Source: Paenibacillus sp. FSL H3-0469
GTDB taxonomy: Bacteria; Bacillota; Bacilli; Paenibacillales; Paenibacillaceae
Assembly (NCBI RefSeq): GCF_038051945.1
Contig: NZ_CP150302.1
Span: 2,232,001 to 2,296,000 of the forward strand
DNA: 64,000 nucleotides
Direction: 5' to 3'
Below, in pieces: positions 44,250 through 53,929 of the stretch (within the stretch, counting starts at the first letter, position 1; every line of letters begins with the position of its first letter). Both the position numbers and the translations under genes were made by a program. The notes beneath the pieces were generated by a model. That model made no database searches. It saw nothing but the letters and a program-made list of their open reading frames with translations, and was not told the DNA's origin.

Positions 44250-46538
44250 TCAGCACCCGAACTCCGCATGGAACGAAGCTCCCCCGGCACCGTCAGGGTC
44301 GAACCGCAGTTTTACCTTGCCCGCTTCAGCCTGTTGCACGATAATCCGCTCTGACATGCTAACAACCCGGGGAACGGGTTCCCCCTTGCCGGTCTCTGCT
44401 CTGGCTCCGATACGATTGCCCATCTCGATCTCAATCTCCACCGGACGGCGCTGCTTCTGAGTCGGATCGGCCACCGCCAGGCTCCAGCCAGCCGGGTGCT
44501 TGCGCATAATGACAGTAGCCTGACTGCTGCAAGCAATTCCCCCGCTTCTATACCATCCCGTCTGCCAGAAATGCACGGCTGTGATTCCCCGTTCCGAGTC
44601 TTCAACCGCATGGGCTTGACTGCTGCATTCTACAATCCGCAGGCTCGGTGACTCAGCCAAGCTTGCCGTTGCCCCCATACTGTACCCTGGCAGCAGCACA
44701 TAGGCATACTGCGCGCCTTGCGGCGCTGCTCCGTGATCGAACCAGATCGTCTGGTAGGACCGTTCCAAGCGCTGAGCTGATCCTGCGGCATTTATTGCCT
44801 TCCAGCTCCCTTGGCGGTGTTCGCGCAGAGCATATACCATGCTTTTTAGAGGAAAAAAGATCCCGATACCCGCTCCCTCCGTGCTCCCGCTCATATGCAT
44901 CCACTTAGGCTGAAGTATCTCCGTGTGCCCGGCGGTCCGGCAGATCTCCATTCCGTCTGCTGTAATCACATCGTCCCCGTCCGGGCTGCACTTCCGGTTC
45001 TCTATGATCGTCTCCACCGCAGCCGGACTGCGGCTCTGAATATCCGAGCCTAAGCATACGATCCTGTCTCCCAACAAGAACCAGCTGATCCGCCCGGTCA
45101 GTCCGCCGGATTCATGAACTACATCCTCCAGTTCCATGGCAATGGCTCCATACTTGTTGTGAAGTACCGCTCCGCCAACGAAATCCCGGCTGCTTAAGCG
45201 GCCTGCTCCCGCTCCATCCTCCAGCAAAGTCTTCGTCACCGTAGTTCCGGGCAGCCGGTAGGGGTCAACCGTCGGCCAGTATCCGCCTGAATATTGTCCG
45301 AGGTCACTATTATATAGAAGAGTCATGCCATACGAAGTGTACCAGCCCTTCAGATTCTCGTCATTAATAGATTCATAGCTGTACATCCGGCTGGAGAACA
45401 TGCTGATCGAGTAGAGGAATCCCGGACCCCGCAGCACCGCCCGATCCATGTGGGCAAACAGCTTGCAGCAGGTCTCCTCCGGGGCGGTCGGTATGCGTTC
45501 ATCAGCCAGCAAAGCTATGGCCTGAGCGGCTGTATCGGGCGGTGCTCCAGCGATATAAGGTTTATACGTATCTGCCATGATCCAGCCTTTGGCTTTGGAG
45601 AATAGCCGGATCTGCTCCGGCTCCTCCAATATCCGCGAGAAGCGCAAGCAGGCGGTGATGACGGAATGTCCGCTCTCATGGTTCTGGGACTCCTCCCGCG
45701 AAATTTCCCGGCCGCTCACCATATCCGGTATAGATCCCTTGAACATCAGCGGCATGAAAGATTCCTCAATCCACCGGGCTGTCATCTCCTGTGCTGCGGC
45801 AGGCAATGCCCAGGGGGCATCGTGAAGCCATACCATCAGACGGATGAGGTCCTGAAGCAGTGATACTCCGTACCCGCCCGTATACGCATAGTTGTCATGC
45901 TGGATGAAGGAGCCGTCCTCATAAAAGCCATCCCCTTCACTTGCATAGGTGAACAGGGGAAGCAGCGCATTGCGGGCGGCGGACAGCCCCTCTCCGTCTT
46001 GCCGGATCACCGCAGCAAGAGCGGACGCTGTAACTTTCCAGACCAGATTCGCTCCGGTACACGGCTGGGCCTCCGCCGCGAACCAGCGGGCATGAACCGC
46101 CGGATCTCCCACATATTTGTCTATGGGGAGCAGAAGACGCCCAACCCATGCGGCATCCAGCGCTTCCCCCATAAGCAGCAGCGTCTCCAGCAGGGCAATC
46201 GGCACACCGATCTCCCAGAACCACCAGTTTCCATATGGCGGGCAAGACTCGTTGTATCTGTGCGTATACAGCCATTCCAGACCATAGGTAATCTGATCCT
46301 GTAATGCCCCATCCTTGTAGCAGGGACATCCGGGAGATTTCAGCGCGATAGCCATCTCTCTTAATCTGCTGATAATCATCAGCGTATCCGCAGCATTCTC
46401 GGCCCACGGAATATCTACCCAGAGCAGCTCCTGCTGATAGAGCATTGTCCTCTGTGCATCGCGGACCCGCTTCAGCGACTCAGGCGACACCGTAGACCCG
46501 GCGACCGATTGCTGCCATTTGCCGGCTAAGCTCCGCAT
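44250..46538 (-). CDS. Cytoplasmic PL8-family lyase
   Basis: A 762-residue paralogue of the secreted lyase but without a signal peptide and without the golvesin-like end. The start is ATG 46538, 7 bases after AAGGAGG. The catalytic landmarks persist: TGANLVWK, QHDNYAYTGGYG and MVSGREISR. In the last, the first arginine of the secreted enzyme's MVRGREISR is serine, so substrate recognition probably differs. It may act on imported oligosaccharides, for example ones without the pyruvate group. It is the last gene of the transport and degradation cluster. Confidence 0.86.
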   Translation of the reverse strand: MRSLAGKWQQSVAGSTVSPESLKRVRDAQRTMLYQQELLWVDIPWAENAADTLMIISRLREMAIALKSPGCPCYKDGALQDQITYGLEWLYTHRYNESCPPYGNWWFWEIGVPIALLETLLLMGEALDAAWVGRLLLPIDKYVGDPAVHARWFAAEAQPCTGANLVWKVTASALAAVIRQDGEGLSAARNALLPLFTYASEGDGFYEDGSFIQHDNYAYTGGYGVSLLQDLIRLMVWLHDAPWALPAAAQEMTARWIEESFMPLMFKGSIPDMVSGREISREESQNHESGHSVITACLRFSRILEEPEQIRLFSKAKGWIMADTYKPYIAGAPPDTAAQAIALLADERIPTAPEETCCKLFAHMDRAVLRGPGFLYSISMFSSRMYSYESINDENLKGWYTSYGMTLLYNSDLGQYSGGYWPTVDPYRLPGTTVTKTLLEDGAGAGRLSSRDFVGGAVLHNKYGAIAMELEDVVHESGGLTGRISWFLLGDRIVCLGSDIQSRSPAAVETIIENRKCSPDGDDVITADGMEICRTAGHTEILQPKWMHMSGSTEGAGIGIFFPLKSMVYALREHRQGSWKAINAAGSAQRLERSYQTIWFDHGAAPQGAQYAYVLLPGYSMGATASLAESPSLRIVECSSQAHAVEDSERGITAVHFWQTGWYRSGGIACSSQATVIMRKHPAGWSLAVADPTQKQRRPVEIEIEMGNRIGARAETGKGEPVPRVVSMSERIIVQQAEAGKVKLRFDPDGAGGASFHAEFGC

Positions 46539-46944
46539 GGTAACCACCTCCTTGCACCGGCTAGTACTGCATCCGATTTAAAATAGTGGAACAGAAAGAA
46601 TTGCCCTTCAAATTACATATTTTTAAATAGATGGTTGTCATTTGGGTGGCGTTTGGCTTGGCGTAACGGACTGAGGTGCTCTTATCCGGGAAGAAAGTCG
46701 TCACTTGGGCGATTAGCGGACCGCAAGGACCTTATCCCCTGTCATTCAGCTCCAAAGCGTCTCGCAGAAAGACGATAAGGTCCACTGAGTCCGTTCCGCT
46801 GCAAAAGGTGGCGTTCTCGTCGGGATAAGGTCTCTTCGGTCCGTTAGATTTTTGGGGATGATAGGGTTTCATTACACGAACCCCTGAGTTTCACAAGTTT
46901 ATTCACCCTTTAAAATCTGACACTGTACTAGTCCAATCTATGTG
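46539..46944. repeat. Intergenic element: four ACGGAC...CTTATC units, two direct and two inverted
   Basis: There is no gene in this 406-base gap. Units start AACGGAC or AGCGGAC and end CTTATCC. Two read on the plus strand (46665-46687, 46714-46737) and two on the minus strand (46774-46795, 46824-46847). The whole forms an imperfect large palindrome, with GGTGGCG arms on the outside. It looks like a dispersed intergenic repeat. Confidence 0.7.
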
Positions 46945-49098
46945 CTATGTGCGCTGCTCCCGCTCCGCCAGCGGCGAAGGCGGAACCCTTTTGCCCCACT
47001 CTCCGGCATCTGAACTAAGCACCAGTACAAGGGTGCCGCCGCCCGCAATCTCTTCATGGCGGACCCAGGCCCGGTCCAGGGTCTTCCCGTTCAGAGCAGC
47101 AGAGTGGATATACCTGCTGCCGGACCCGTCAGCTTCGCCTTGAACCTCAATCGTCAGCGGCACTTCATTCCCCTTCGCTCCCAGCAACAGAGTCGTCCGT
47201 TGGAACAACGGTGGTACAAGGAAGTAGAGGTCCTGGCCCATCAAGGGATAGAGTCCCATTGCCGAGCAGATGAAGAAGGCGCTCTGGCAGCCCATATCCT
47301 CGTTATCGCCCAGCCCGTCACGTTCAGCCCGGAAGTACTTCTCCAGACATTCGCGCACCCGGTCCGCCGCCCGGTCCGGCCTGCCTGCATAAATATAAAG
47401 ATAAGGAATATGCAGCATTGTTTCCTTGGAGTTATAGAAGCCCCCGTCAAAAAAATAATCCAAATGCCGGACAAAGGCCTCCGCTCCCCCGTGCCGCTCC
47501 ACCAGTCCATGGAAGTCATGATGCGTGCTGAATGACCATTGCAGACCGGTGCCCTCATAAAAGTACGGATCATTCCAGGAATCCGGCAGGCAGGATTCAG
47601 GGTCAAAGGAACTCACCCACTCCCCGTCCGGCCGCCGTGGCGCGAAGGACCGCAGGTCCTCCCGCCACAGATTCCACAGTTTCTGCGAGCTGCCATAGTA
47701 CTCTTCGGCGGTCTCCTCCTGCCCAAACTCCTCAGCCAGACGGCCGATGCACCAGTCCTGATAAGCGTATTCCATATGGCGGGAGACACAGTTCTTCTTC
47801 ACATCCGTGGACAAGTAGCCTAAGGAGTGGTAATCCTGCAGATGACGGCCGTAGAGCCAGGTGTCCGGGGACTGCACCTCATTATTCCTGCGCATCTGCT
47901 TCAGGGCCTTCGCATAGTCAATCCCCTCCAGCTTCTTCAGCGCCGCTTCACAGAACAGAATATCGGCGGAGCTTCCGCCTTGAATCATCGCGCTATGCCC
48001 CATGATCCAGGCGTCCGGCAGCCAGCCGGTATGATCTGCAATGTCCAGCAGACAATTCAGTATGTCCGCTTCCAGCTGCGGATCAAGCAGAGTAATCAGC
48101 GAGTTGGCATTCCTGACACTGTCCCAGAGCGCATAGAGATCGGTAAAATGCCGTACCCCCGATTCCCAGGCGAAGTTCTCATCGTCTACGCCCAGATCAC
48201 TGGGCATACAAAACAGGCGGGTCATCAGGGTGTAGAACAGCCGGGTATGCTCCAGGCTTCCCCCTTCCACCATGACTCTGCTCAGCTTATCCTCCCAGAT
48301 GCTTCCGGCTGCCTCACGGAGATCATCGAAGCCGGTAGAGGCTTCCCGGTCCACACTGGCTCTGGCTTTGCCTACACTTACATAAGAGATGCCTGTCTTA
48401 GCCGTCAGCGTTCCGCAGGCTCCGAAGCTCAGTGAAGCCTGGCAATGGGGCCCATCCACAGAGAAGCCTGAGCGTACCCCGCCCGCGTCCTTCAGCAGCA
48501 CATTCTGTATCGGCTGGTCGAAACGGATATAGAAATAGACGGAATAAGGGAACTCATGCCCCCAGCCCCCGCGCAGATCGGAGCGGCCGGCAAGCTCATA
48601 GGCAGACAACACCTCAATATAACCGCCCGTTGAAAGTCCGGTTGTCTTCCCGGGCTCATCCCCGCCCACCTGGATAACCGCCCCGCCGTCAATCAGCAGT
48701 CCCGCCGGTTCATCAGCCGGATAAGTATACCGGTGGATTCCGGTACGCATCGTGCTGGTTAGTTCAGCCCGGATAGCCACCGGAAGCAGCTTCACACGGT
48801 AATAGCCTGCTTCGGCATGTTCCTCCTCCTTCGTATAAGGGTCAATATGGAACCGGGGCAATCCTGTATACGGCGTGAAGCCGACATTGCCGTACCGCCC
48901 GCCGCCCCCGGTCCCGCTGACATGCGTATGGCTGAACCGGATAATCGGCCGCGAGCTGTCGTAGCCGTGGGATAGCTGGGGCGGCAGGGTATCCGGGCCC
49001 AGGCGGACAATGCTGTTCGGCAGATAAGGCCCGCAGAGGCAGTTATTCTCCCCATCCACGCCTATAAATGGATCTACGTATTCCACTCTTCTTGTCAC
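46945..49098 (-). CDS. GH92 family alpha-mannosidase-like protein
   Basis: A 717-residue protein matching GH92 (PF07971): VDPFIGVDGENN at the start, RFSHTHVSGTGGGGRYGNVGFTP, YFYEGTGLQWSFSTHHD, and GDNEDMGCQSAFFICSAMGLYP near the end, the region holding the acid and base residues. GH92 enzymes are calcium-dependent exo-alpha-mannosidases. Most are secreted, but this one has no signal peptide. The start is the GTG at 49098 after AAAGGGAGG. In this locus it would remove the alpha-mannose linked to the xanthan backbone after GH88 action. Specificity is inferred from context. Confidence 0.9.
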   Translation of the reverse strand: MTRRVEYVDPFIGVDGENNCLCGPYLPNSIVRLGPDTLPPQLSHGYDSSRPIIRFSHTHVSGTGGGGRYGNVGFTPYTGLPRFHIDPYTKEEEHAEAGYYRVKLLPVAIRAELTSTMRTGIHRYTYPADEPAGLLIDGGAVIQVGGDEPGKTTGLSTGGYIEVLSAYELAGRSDLRGGWGHEFPYSVYFYIRFDQPIQNVLLKDAGGVRSGFSVDGPHCQASLSFGACGTLTAKTGISYVSVGKARASVDREASTGFDDLREAAGSIWEDKLSRVMVEGGSLEHTRLFYTLMTRLFCMPSDLGVDDENFAWESGVRHFTDLYALWDSVRNANSLITLLDPQLEADILNCLLDIADHTGWLPDAWIMGHSAMIQGGSSADILFCEAALKKLEGIDYAKALKQMRRNNEVQSPDTWLYGRHLQDYHSLGYLSTDVKKNCVSRHMEYAYQDWCIGRLAEEFGQEETAEEYYGSSQKLWNLWREDLRSFAPRRPDGEWVSSFDPESCLPDSWNDPYFYEGTGLQWSFSTHHDFHGLVERHGGAEAFVRHLDYFFDGGFYNSKETMLHIPYLYIYAGRPDRAADRVRECLEKYFRAERDGLGDNEDMGCQSAFFICSAMGLYPLMGQDLYFLVPPLFQRTTLLLGAKGNEVPLTIEVQGEADGSGSRYIHSAALNGKTLDRAWVRHEEIAGGGTLVLVLSSDAGEWGKRVPPSPLAEREQRT

Positions 49099-49138
49099 TC
49101 TATGCTGAACCTCCCTTTCAGAACTGAAATCCTTTGCA

Positions 49139-50242
49139 TTACCAAAAGATTTCCCGCTCTCCTTTCAGCTTCAGCAGCGCCTCCAGGAAGAAGTAATCCC
49201 CGTAGATGATCGGAATCTCCACTTCCGCATTCGCTGGGAAGCTGCCCGTGCCCTTGGTAATCAATGCTTCCTCCGCCGGGTCCACCGGCGCATAATGGCG
49301 GAACAGCGATTCCGTGATGGCAGCTCCGAGCTGCCGGTAGTGTGCGGACGCTTCGCCTTCCAGCAGCCCGGCGATTTCCAGCATCCCGCTGGCTGCACAG
49401 GCTGCCGCCGTTGAGTCCTTGGCCCATAGCTGATCTGCCGGGGCGCGGAAATCCCACGGCGGCACCAGATCCTCCGGCAAATGTGCGGCGAAATAATCCG
49501 CTGCCGCTCTGGCAGCATTCAAGAAACGAATGTCCCCCGTATAACGGAACCCGATTGCAAACCCGTAGATCGCCCAGGCCGATCCCCGCGACCAGGCGGA
49601 ATCCGGGCTATATCCTTGTCCACCCAGCGCCTCGATCCGCTCACCCGTCTCAGGATCGAAACGGACGATATGATGCACCGAGCCGTCCTCGCGGATGAAT
49701 TCCCGCAGCGCCATCTCCGAATGGGCGACAGCAATGTGCCGGTAACGAGGGTCCTGCAGCTCTTCGCTGGCCCAGTAGAGCAAGCCCAGATTCATCATGC
49801 AATCGATAATCGCCAAGCCTTCACTGCCTTCATGCAGCCAGGCCCGGATGAAATTGCCCTTCAGGTTGAACCGGCTGGCTAAATGGCTGGCCGCGATCAG
49901 CCCTCTTCTGCGGGACAGCCGGCCCCCGGTCAGCTTATAATCAGCCACTGCCGACGGGCTCCAGAGGAAGCCGTTATCGTGGTGGAGCTGTTCATACTCC
50001 TGAAGCGGTACATCCAGCTGCTCCTCGCAGCGCTCGGCAATGCTCCGGTATTCCTCATCGCCTGTGGCCCGGTAAGCCAGCCAGAGGATTCCCGGCCAGA
50101 ATCCGTTGGTCCAGCAGTCCAGGTCACGCGCATCATATTTCCCGCCGTAGGAGGCATTCGGGAAGGTAGCACCGATTCTCCCCCGGGTACAGCTCAATTT
50201 GCTCTGGGCATAGTCCCAGGCCTCGTTAATCCAAGTCTCCAT
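49139..50242 (-). CDS. Unsaturated glucuronyl hydrolase (GH88)
   Basis: A 367-residue (alpha/alpha)6-barrel enzyme from ATG 50242 (after GGAGAG). The two catalytic aspartates of the family lie in HHDNGFLW and IIDCMMNLGLLYWA. RGSAWAIYGF is the substrate-binding segment near the middle. GH88 enzymes hydrate the double bond of the unsaturated glucuronate left by PL8 lyases and release it. It acts in the cytoplasm, following the binding-protein gene and ahead of GH92. Confidence 0.93.
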   Translation of the reverse strand: METWINEAWDYAQSKLSCTRGRIGATFPNASYGGKYDARDLDCWTNGFWPGILWLAYRATGDEEYRSIAERCEEQLDVPLQEYEQLHHDNGFLWSPSAVADYKLTGGRLSRRRGLIAASHLASRFNLKGNFIRAWLHEGSEGLAIIDCMMNLGLLYWASEELQDPRYRHIAVAHSEMALREFIREDGSVHHIVRFDPETGERIEALGGQGYSPDSAWSRGSAWAIYGFAIGFRYTGDIRFLNAARAAADYFAAHLPEDLVPPWDFRAPADQLWAKDSTAAACAASGMLEIAGLLEGEASAHYRQLGAAITESLFRHYAPVDPAEEALITKGTGSFPANAEVEIPIIYGDYFFLEALLKLKGEREIFW

Positions 50243-50325
50243 TGTCAATTCTCTCCGTTTCTTTTGTACAGTAAGAAGACAGGACGTCTTCATCGAACAG
50301 ACCTCCTGCCCTCCTCTACCGTCAA

Positions 50326-51906
50326 CTATTGTGCTGCCTTCCAGGCATCAATCTGCGCCTGCAATTCAGTCTTGACCTTCTCGATCCCAGCCTTCTTTAA
50401 CTTCTCGTTACGTTCCTCCAGCATCTTGGCCGGGTCAGGAATCGCCCCCGTGCTGGCCGCCCGGTATTCGCCAATGACCGAGGTAAGCTGGGTAATCTCA
50501 TTCTTCACCGGCGTTTCATCGAACACGAAGCCTAACAGCGGAGAGCGCTTCGCTTCATCATTGAATGTCTTCCAGCTTGTATACAGATCATCGGGCTGGC
50601 CCGGCTTGAGATAATTAAGCAACTGGTTGCCGATGACCCAGAAGAGCGCCGTACTGCCATACCCGGAATCGGCAATCGGCTCAATCCGGTTCTCGCCGAC
50701 CTTCTTGTAATGGGTGCCTTCGATACCGTTAACGAACAGGTTCACAGCATAAGGATCTGTATGCAGTGCATTCAGGACCATCATGGCCCGCTCCGGGTCC
50801 TTGGAGGTGCGGGAGATGGAGAACATCGATCCGGCCGCCAGATCCGTGGTCACGATAGGCTCTTCAATCACCTTGGACACGAAATCATATTTATTGTCCG
50901 AGGCGATTTTCAGCTCAATATCCGCGCCCGGCTTCCAGACCGCCTGCTGCATCCAGATCTTGCCCTGCTTGCGCAAGTCCCCGATCTCAGTGGTTGTAGT
51001 TGCAGCATCACTGTTGATGTAGCCCTTCTCGTAATAACTCCGGTTCAGCTCATACTCCGCTTTGGCAATCGCGGAAATCTCGGGATCAATCACTGACTTA
51101 ATCTGGATGTTATCCGTATTCGTATAATCGTATAAGAACAATGGAATCTTGTTCGGTGTCGGTCCGATGGCGCGGAAGTTCGAGCGGGTCTCATACATCA
51201 TGCCTTCGCCCGATTCCTTGATGAAGTCCAGAATCAGCTCCGGCTCCTTCTCCTTCAGCAGCTTGAACCAGGGTTCGAAGTCTGACATCGTTTTGATGTC
51301 CTCAACCGGGATATTATACTTGTCGACGATATCCTTACGGTACGTGTAGGCCTTGCCCTGGGTAATCTCTTTGTTGGTCGGAATGCCGTACAATTTGCCT
51401 TTGTAGCGCGGGGCCTCCAGATAGATCGGATTCAGGTTCTCTGTGATGCCCTGCCCATACTTGGCCAGCAGATCATCCAGATCCAGGAAGGCGCCCTTGG
51501 CTACATTGCCGAAGAAATTCAGCCAGGACGCGGTAAACACCAGATCCATCGGCTCCCCGGCGTTCAGCATCAGCTCGGTCTTCTGCTTGTATTCGCTGGA
51601 GGCGATGGGCTGAAGATCGACCGTAGCATTGAACTTCTCTTTGAAATACTCGCTGAGCTTGGCTTCAACCACCGCATCATCCCGCTGCGGCGCACCGAAG
51701 TAGATAATGGACACCTCGTAAGGCTTCAGTGATGCTGTCCCGCCGGCAGGCTCCGCGCTGCTTGCACTGTTCGTAGCTGCTGCTCCGCTGGAAGCCTCCG
51801 GCTTGGCAGCCCCCCCGTTATTGCCGCCGGAGCATCCCTGCAGGGCCAGTGCAAGAACCAGAACCGTTGCAGGAACCAGTGATCTGGCTCTTTTTAACTT
51901 TTTCAT
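50326..51906 (-). CDS. Oligosaccharide ABC transporter, binding lipoprotein (LplA type)
   Basis: A 526-residue protein with a lipoprotein signal (VLALALQGC), a Ser/Ala/Gly linker, and a long type-1 binding fold (PF01547) of the LplA or YtcQ group: EVSIIYFGAPQ, PMDLVFTASWLNFF and a DUF3502-like end. It captures oligosaccharides for the two permeases encoded upstream. The ATG follows GGAGGG. The cognate ATPase is not in the window, as is usual when an MsmX-type shared ATPase is used. Confidence 0.92.
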   Translation of the reverse strand: MKKLKRARSLVPATVLVLALALQGCSGGNNGGAAKPEASSGAAATNSASSAEPAGGTASLKPYEVSIIYFGAPQRDDAVVEAKLSEYFKEKFNATVDLQPIASSEYKQKTELMLNAGEPMDLVFTASWLNFFGNVAKGAFLDLDDLLAKYGQGITENLNPIYLEAPRYKGKLYGIPTNKEITQGKAYTYRKDIVDKYNIPVEDIKTMSDFEPWFKLLKEKEPELILDFIKESGEGMMYETRSNFRAIGPTPNKIPLFLYDYTNTDNIQIKSVIDPEISAIAKAEYELNRSYYEKGYINSDAATTTTEIGDLRKQGKIWMQQAVWKPGADIELKIASDNKYDFVSKVIEEPIVTTDLAAGSMFSISRTSKDPERAMMVLNALHTDPYAVNLFVNGIEGTHYKKVGENRIEPIADSGYGSTALFWVIGNQLLNYLKPGQPDDLYTSWKTFNDEAKRSPLLGFVFDETPVKNEITQLTSVIGEYRAASTGAIPDPAKMLEERNEKLKKAGIEKVKTELQAQIDAWKAAQ

Positions 51907-51977
51907 ATGAACCCTCCTGTATGATCATGCTTATATAGAACGGCAGCAGACAATGCTGATTGCCGGTTCCACCACGC

Positions 51978-52889
51978 TTAACCCTTCACTGCCCCTACCG
52001 TCAGTCCCTTGACAAAATACTTCTGAAAGAACGGATACGCCACCAGAATCGGCCCCATCCCGATCACCGCCATCGCCATCTGCAGCGATTCATTCGGAAG
52101 ATTCTTCATCATGCCCGGATTCTGGGCGGCCAGCTCCACATTGCTGCGCAGATACTGCACATCGTTCAGGACACGCATCATCAGATATTGCAGCGGATAT
52201 TTGTCCTCGCTGGTGATGTACAGGAGCGCATTAAACCAGTCATTCCAGTAGCCGATCGTACTGAACAAGGCCATGGTCGCCAGCACCGGCAGCGAGAGCG
52301 GCAGCACAATCCGCAGGAAGATTCTCAGCTCACCCGCACCGTCAATCCGCGCCGATTCAATCACCGCCGGATGAATGGTGGTCTGGAAGAAGGTCCGCAT
52401 AATAATGACGTTGAACGGCACGATCAGCATCGGCAGAATCAAGGCCATATAGGTATCCTTGATATGCAGCGCCTGGGTATAAATCAGATACCTGCTGACC
52501 ATCCCGCCGTTGAACAGCATGGTGAAGAACAGGAAGAACGTAAACACGTTACGGAACGGATAATCTGCCCGGGAAATGGGATAGGCATACAAGGCCATGA
52601 GCAGCACACTAAGTGCTGTGCCGATCACCGTTATGGTGAAGCTCACGCGGTAGCCCGACACAATCGTCACCCAATCCTTAAAAATCATCTCATAAGCAAT
52701 GAACGACCACTTCTCCGGAAGGAAGCTGTACCCCTGCGTCAGAATCGACTGTCCGTCTGTGAAGGAGACAATGATCACAAGCAGAACAGGCAGAAAGCAC
52801 AGAAGGGAGAGAATGACGAAGGCCAGGTTTAGAAGTACGTTGGAAACGGCCGAATTGCCGCCGGGGGAATAACTGGAGTTGCTGTTCAT
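51978..52889 (-). CDS. Oligosaccharide ABC transporter, permease 2 (LplC/YtcP type)
   Basis: A 303-residue permease with six membrane segments, from ATG 52889 after AAGGGAG; the frame is open to 52994 but overlaps permease 1. The EAA loop reads IESARIDGAGELRIFLRIVLPLS. FVKGLTVGAVKG is the typical C-terminus. It pairs with the permease encoded just upstream. Confidence 0.93.
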   Translation of the reverse strand: MNSNSSYSPGGNSAVSNVLLNLAFVILSLLCFLPVLLVIIVSFTDGQSILTQGYSFLPEKWSFIAYEMIFKDWVTIVSGYRVSFTITVIGTALSVLLMALYAYPISRADYPFRNVFTFFLFFTMLFNGGMVSRYLIYTQALHIKDTYMALILPMLIVPFNVIIMRTFFQTTIHPAVIESARIDGAGELRIFLRIVLPLSLPVLATMALFSTIGYWNDWFNALLYITSEDKYPLQYLMMRVLNDVQYLRSNVELAAQNPGMMKNLPNESLQMAMAVIGMGPILVAYPFFQKYFVKGLTVGAVKG

Positions 52890-52908
52890 GAGGGTTCTCC
52901 CTTCTTCA

Positions 52909-53844
52909 TTAGAATAGTGCCTGTTCACGGTCGATTCTCCGGACGATACTGTTCGTCGCAATGACCATGATGAATCCGACAACAGATTGCACAAGCGCCG
53001 TGGCCGAGGACATGCCGATATCGTTCAATTGCATCAAGGCGCGGTAGACATACGTATCCACGGTATCCGTTACGGGGTACAGCGCCCCAGAATTCATAGG
53101 CACTTGGAAGAACAGCCCGAAGTCGGAGCTGAAGATGCTGCCCATCGACAGAATCGTCATAATAATAATGACCGGCCGGATAAAAGGGAGCGTGATATGC
53201 ATAATCTGCTTCCACTTGGAAGCCCCGTCGATCAGCGCCGCCTCATAATATTCCGGATCAATGCCGGCAATCGCCGCGATATAGATGACCGCCCCGAAGC
53301 CTGCGTGCTTCCAGGCATTGACGAATACAAGAATGTACGGCCAATACTCCTTCTCCGAATACCAGAAGACCGGGTCCTGCCCGAAGGCCTTGAGGATCGT
53401 TGCATTAATGAAGCCGTGATCCGGCTGGAGGAAAGCGTATACAAGATAGCTCACCACCACCATCGACAGGAAGTGCGGCAGGATGATGAAGCTCTGGTAC
53501 ACTTTCGCCAGCAGCCGCCGCCGGATCTCGTTGATGGCTACTGCAATCGACACCGACAGCACCAGGTTCAGGATCATGAAGGTCAGGCTGTACAGCAGCG
53601 TGTTGCGCACAATCCGCCACATATCCCCCGAAGAGAACAGGAAGCTGAAGTTATCCAGTCCCACCCAGGGGCTGCCCCAGATCCCGTCCATATAATTCAC
53701 ATTTTTAAAAGCAATAAATATGCCGAACATCGGCAGATAGCTGTGGGCCAGCAGCACAAGCACCGCCGGCAGCAGCATCAGCGTCAGCGCCTTGTACTTC
53801 CACAGGGCATGGATGAATCTTGAGAATCCAGTGGCTCTACTCAT
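52909..53844 (-). CDS. Oligosaccharide ABC transporter, permease 1 (LplB type)
   Basis: A 311-residue permease with six membrane segments. Landmarks are PMFGIFIAFKNVNY and WVGLDNF near the start and the EAA loop YEAALIDGASKWKQIMHITLPFI. It forms the channel with permease 2, whose gene starts 20 bases downstream. It is the first transporter gene after the kinase. Confidence 0.94.
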   Translation of the reverse strand: MSRATGFSRFIHALWKYKALTLMLLPAVLVLLAHSYLPMFGIFIAFKNVNYMDGIWGSPWVGLDNFSFLFSSGDMWRIVRNTLLYSLTFMILNLVLSVSIAVAINEIRRRLLAKVYQSFIILPHFLSMVVVSYLVYAFLQPDHGFINATILKAFGQDPVFWYSEKEYWPYILVFVNAWKHAGFGAVIYIAAIAGIDPEYYEAALIDGASKWKQIMHITLPFIRPVIIIMTILSMGSIFSSDFGLFFQVPMNSGALYPVTDTVDTYVYRALMQLNDIGMSSATALVQSVVGFIMVIATNSIVRRIDREQALF

Positions 53845-53929
53845 GGTCCATTACTCCTTTCATGGACTTATTATAGAACCATCTGCCCCCCGCTTCGATG
53901 ATGCATTCCCGTAGAACTGTGATCTTTTA

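Noticed and set aside
51960..53823. Two long plus-strand frames opposite the permease genes
   Set aside because: They are His/Arg/Gln-rich shadows of permease codons; the permeases have full families and operon context.
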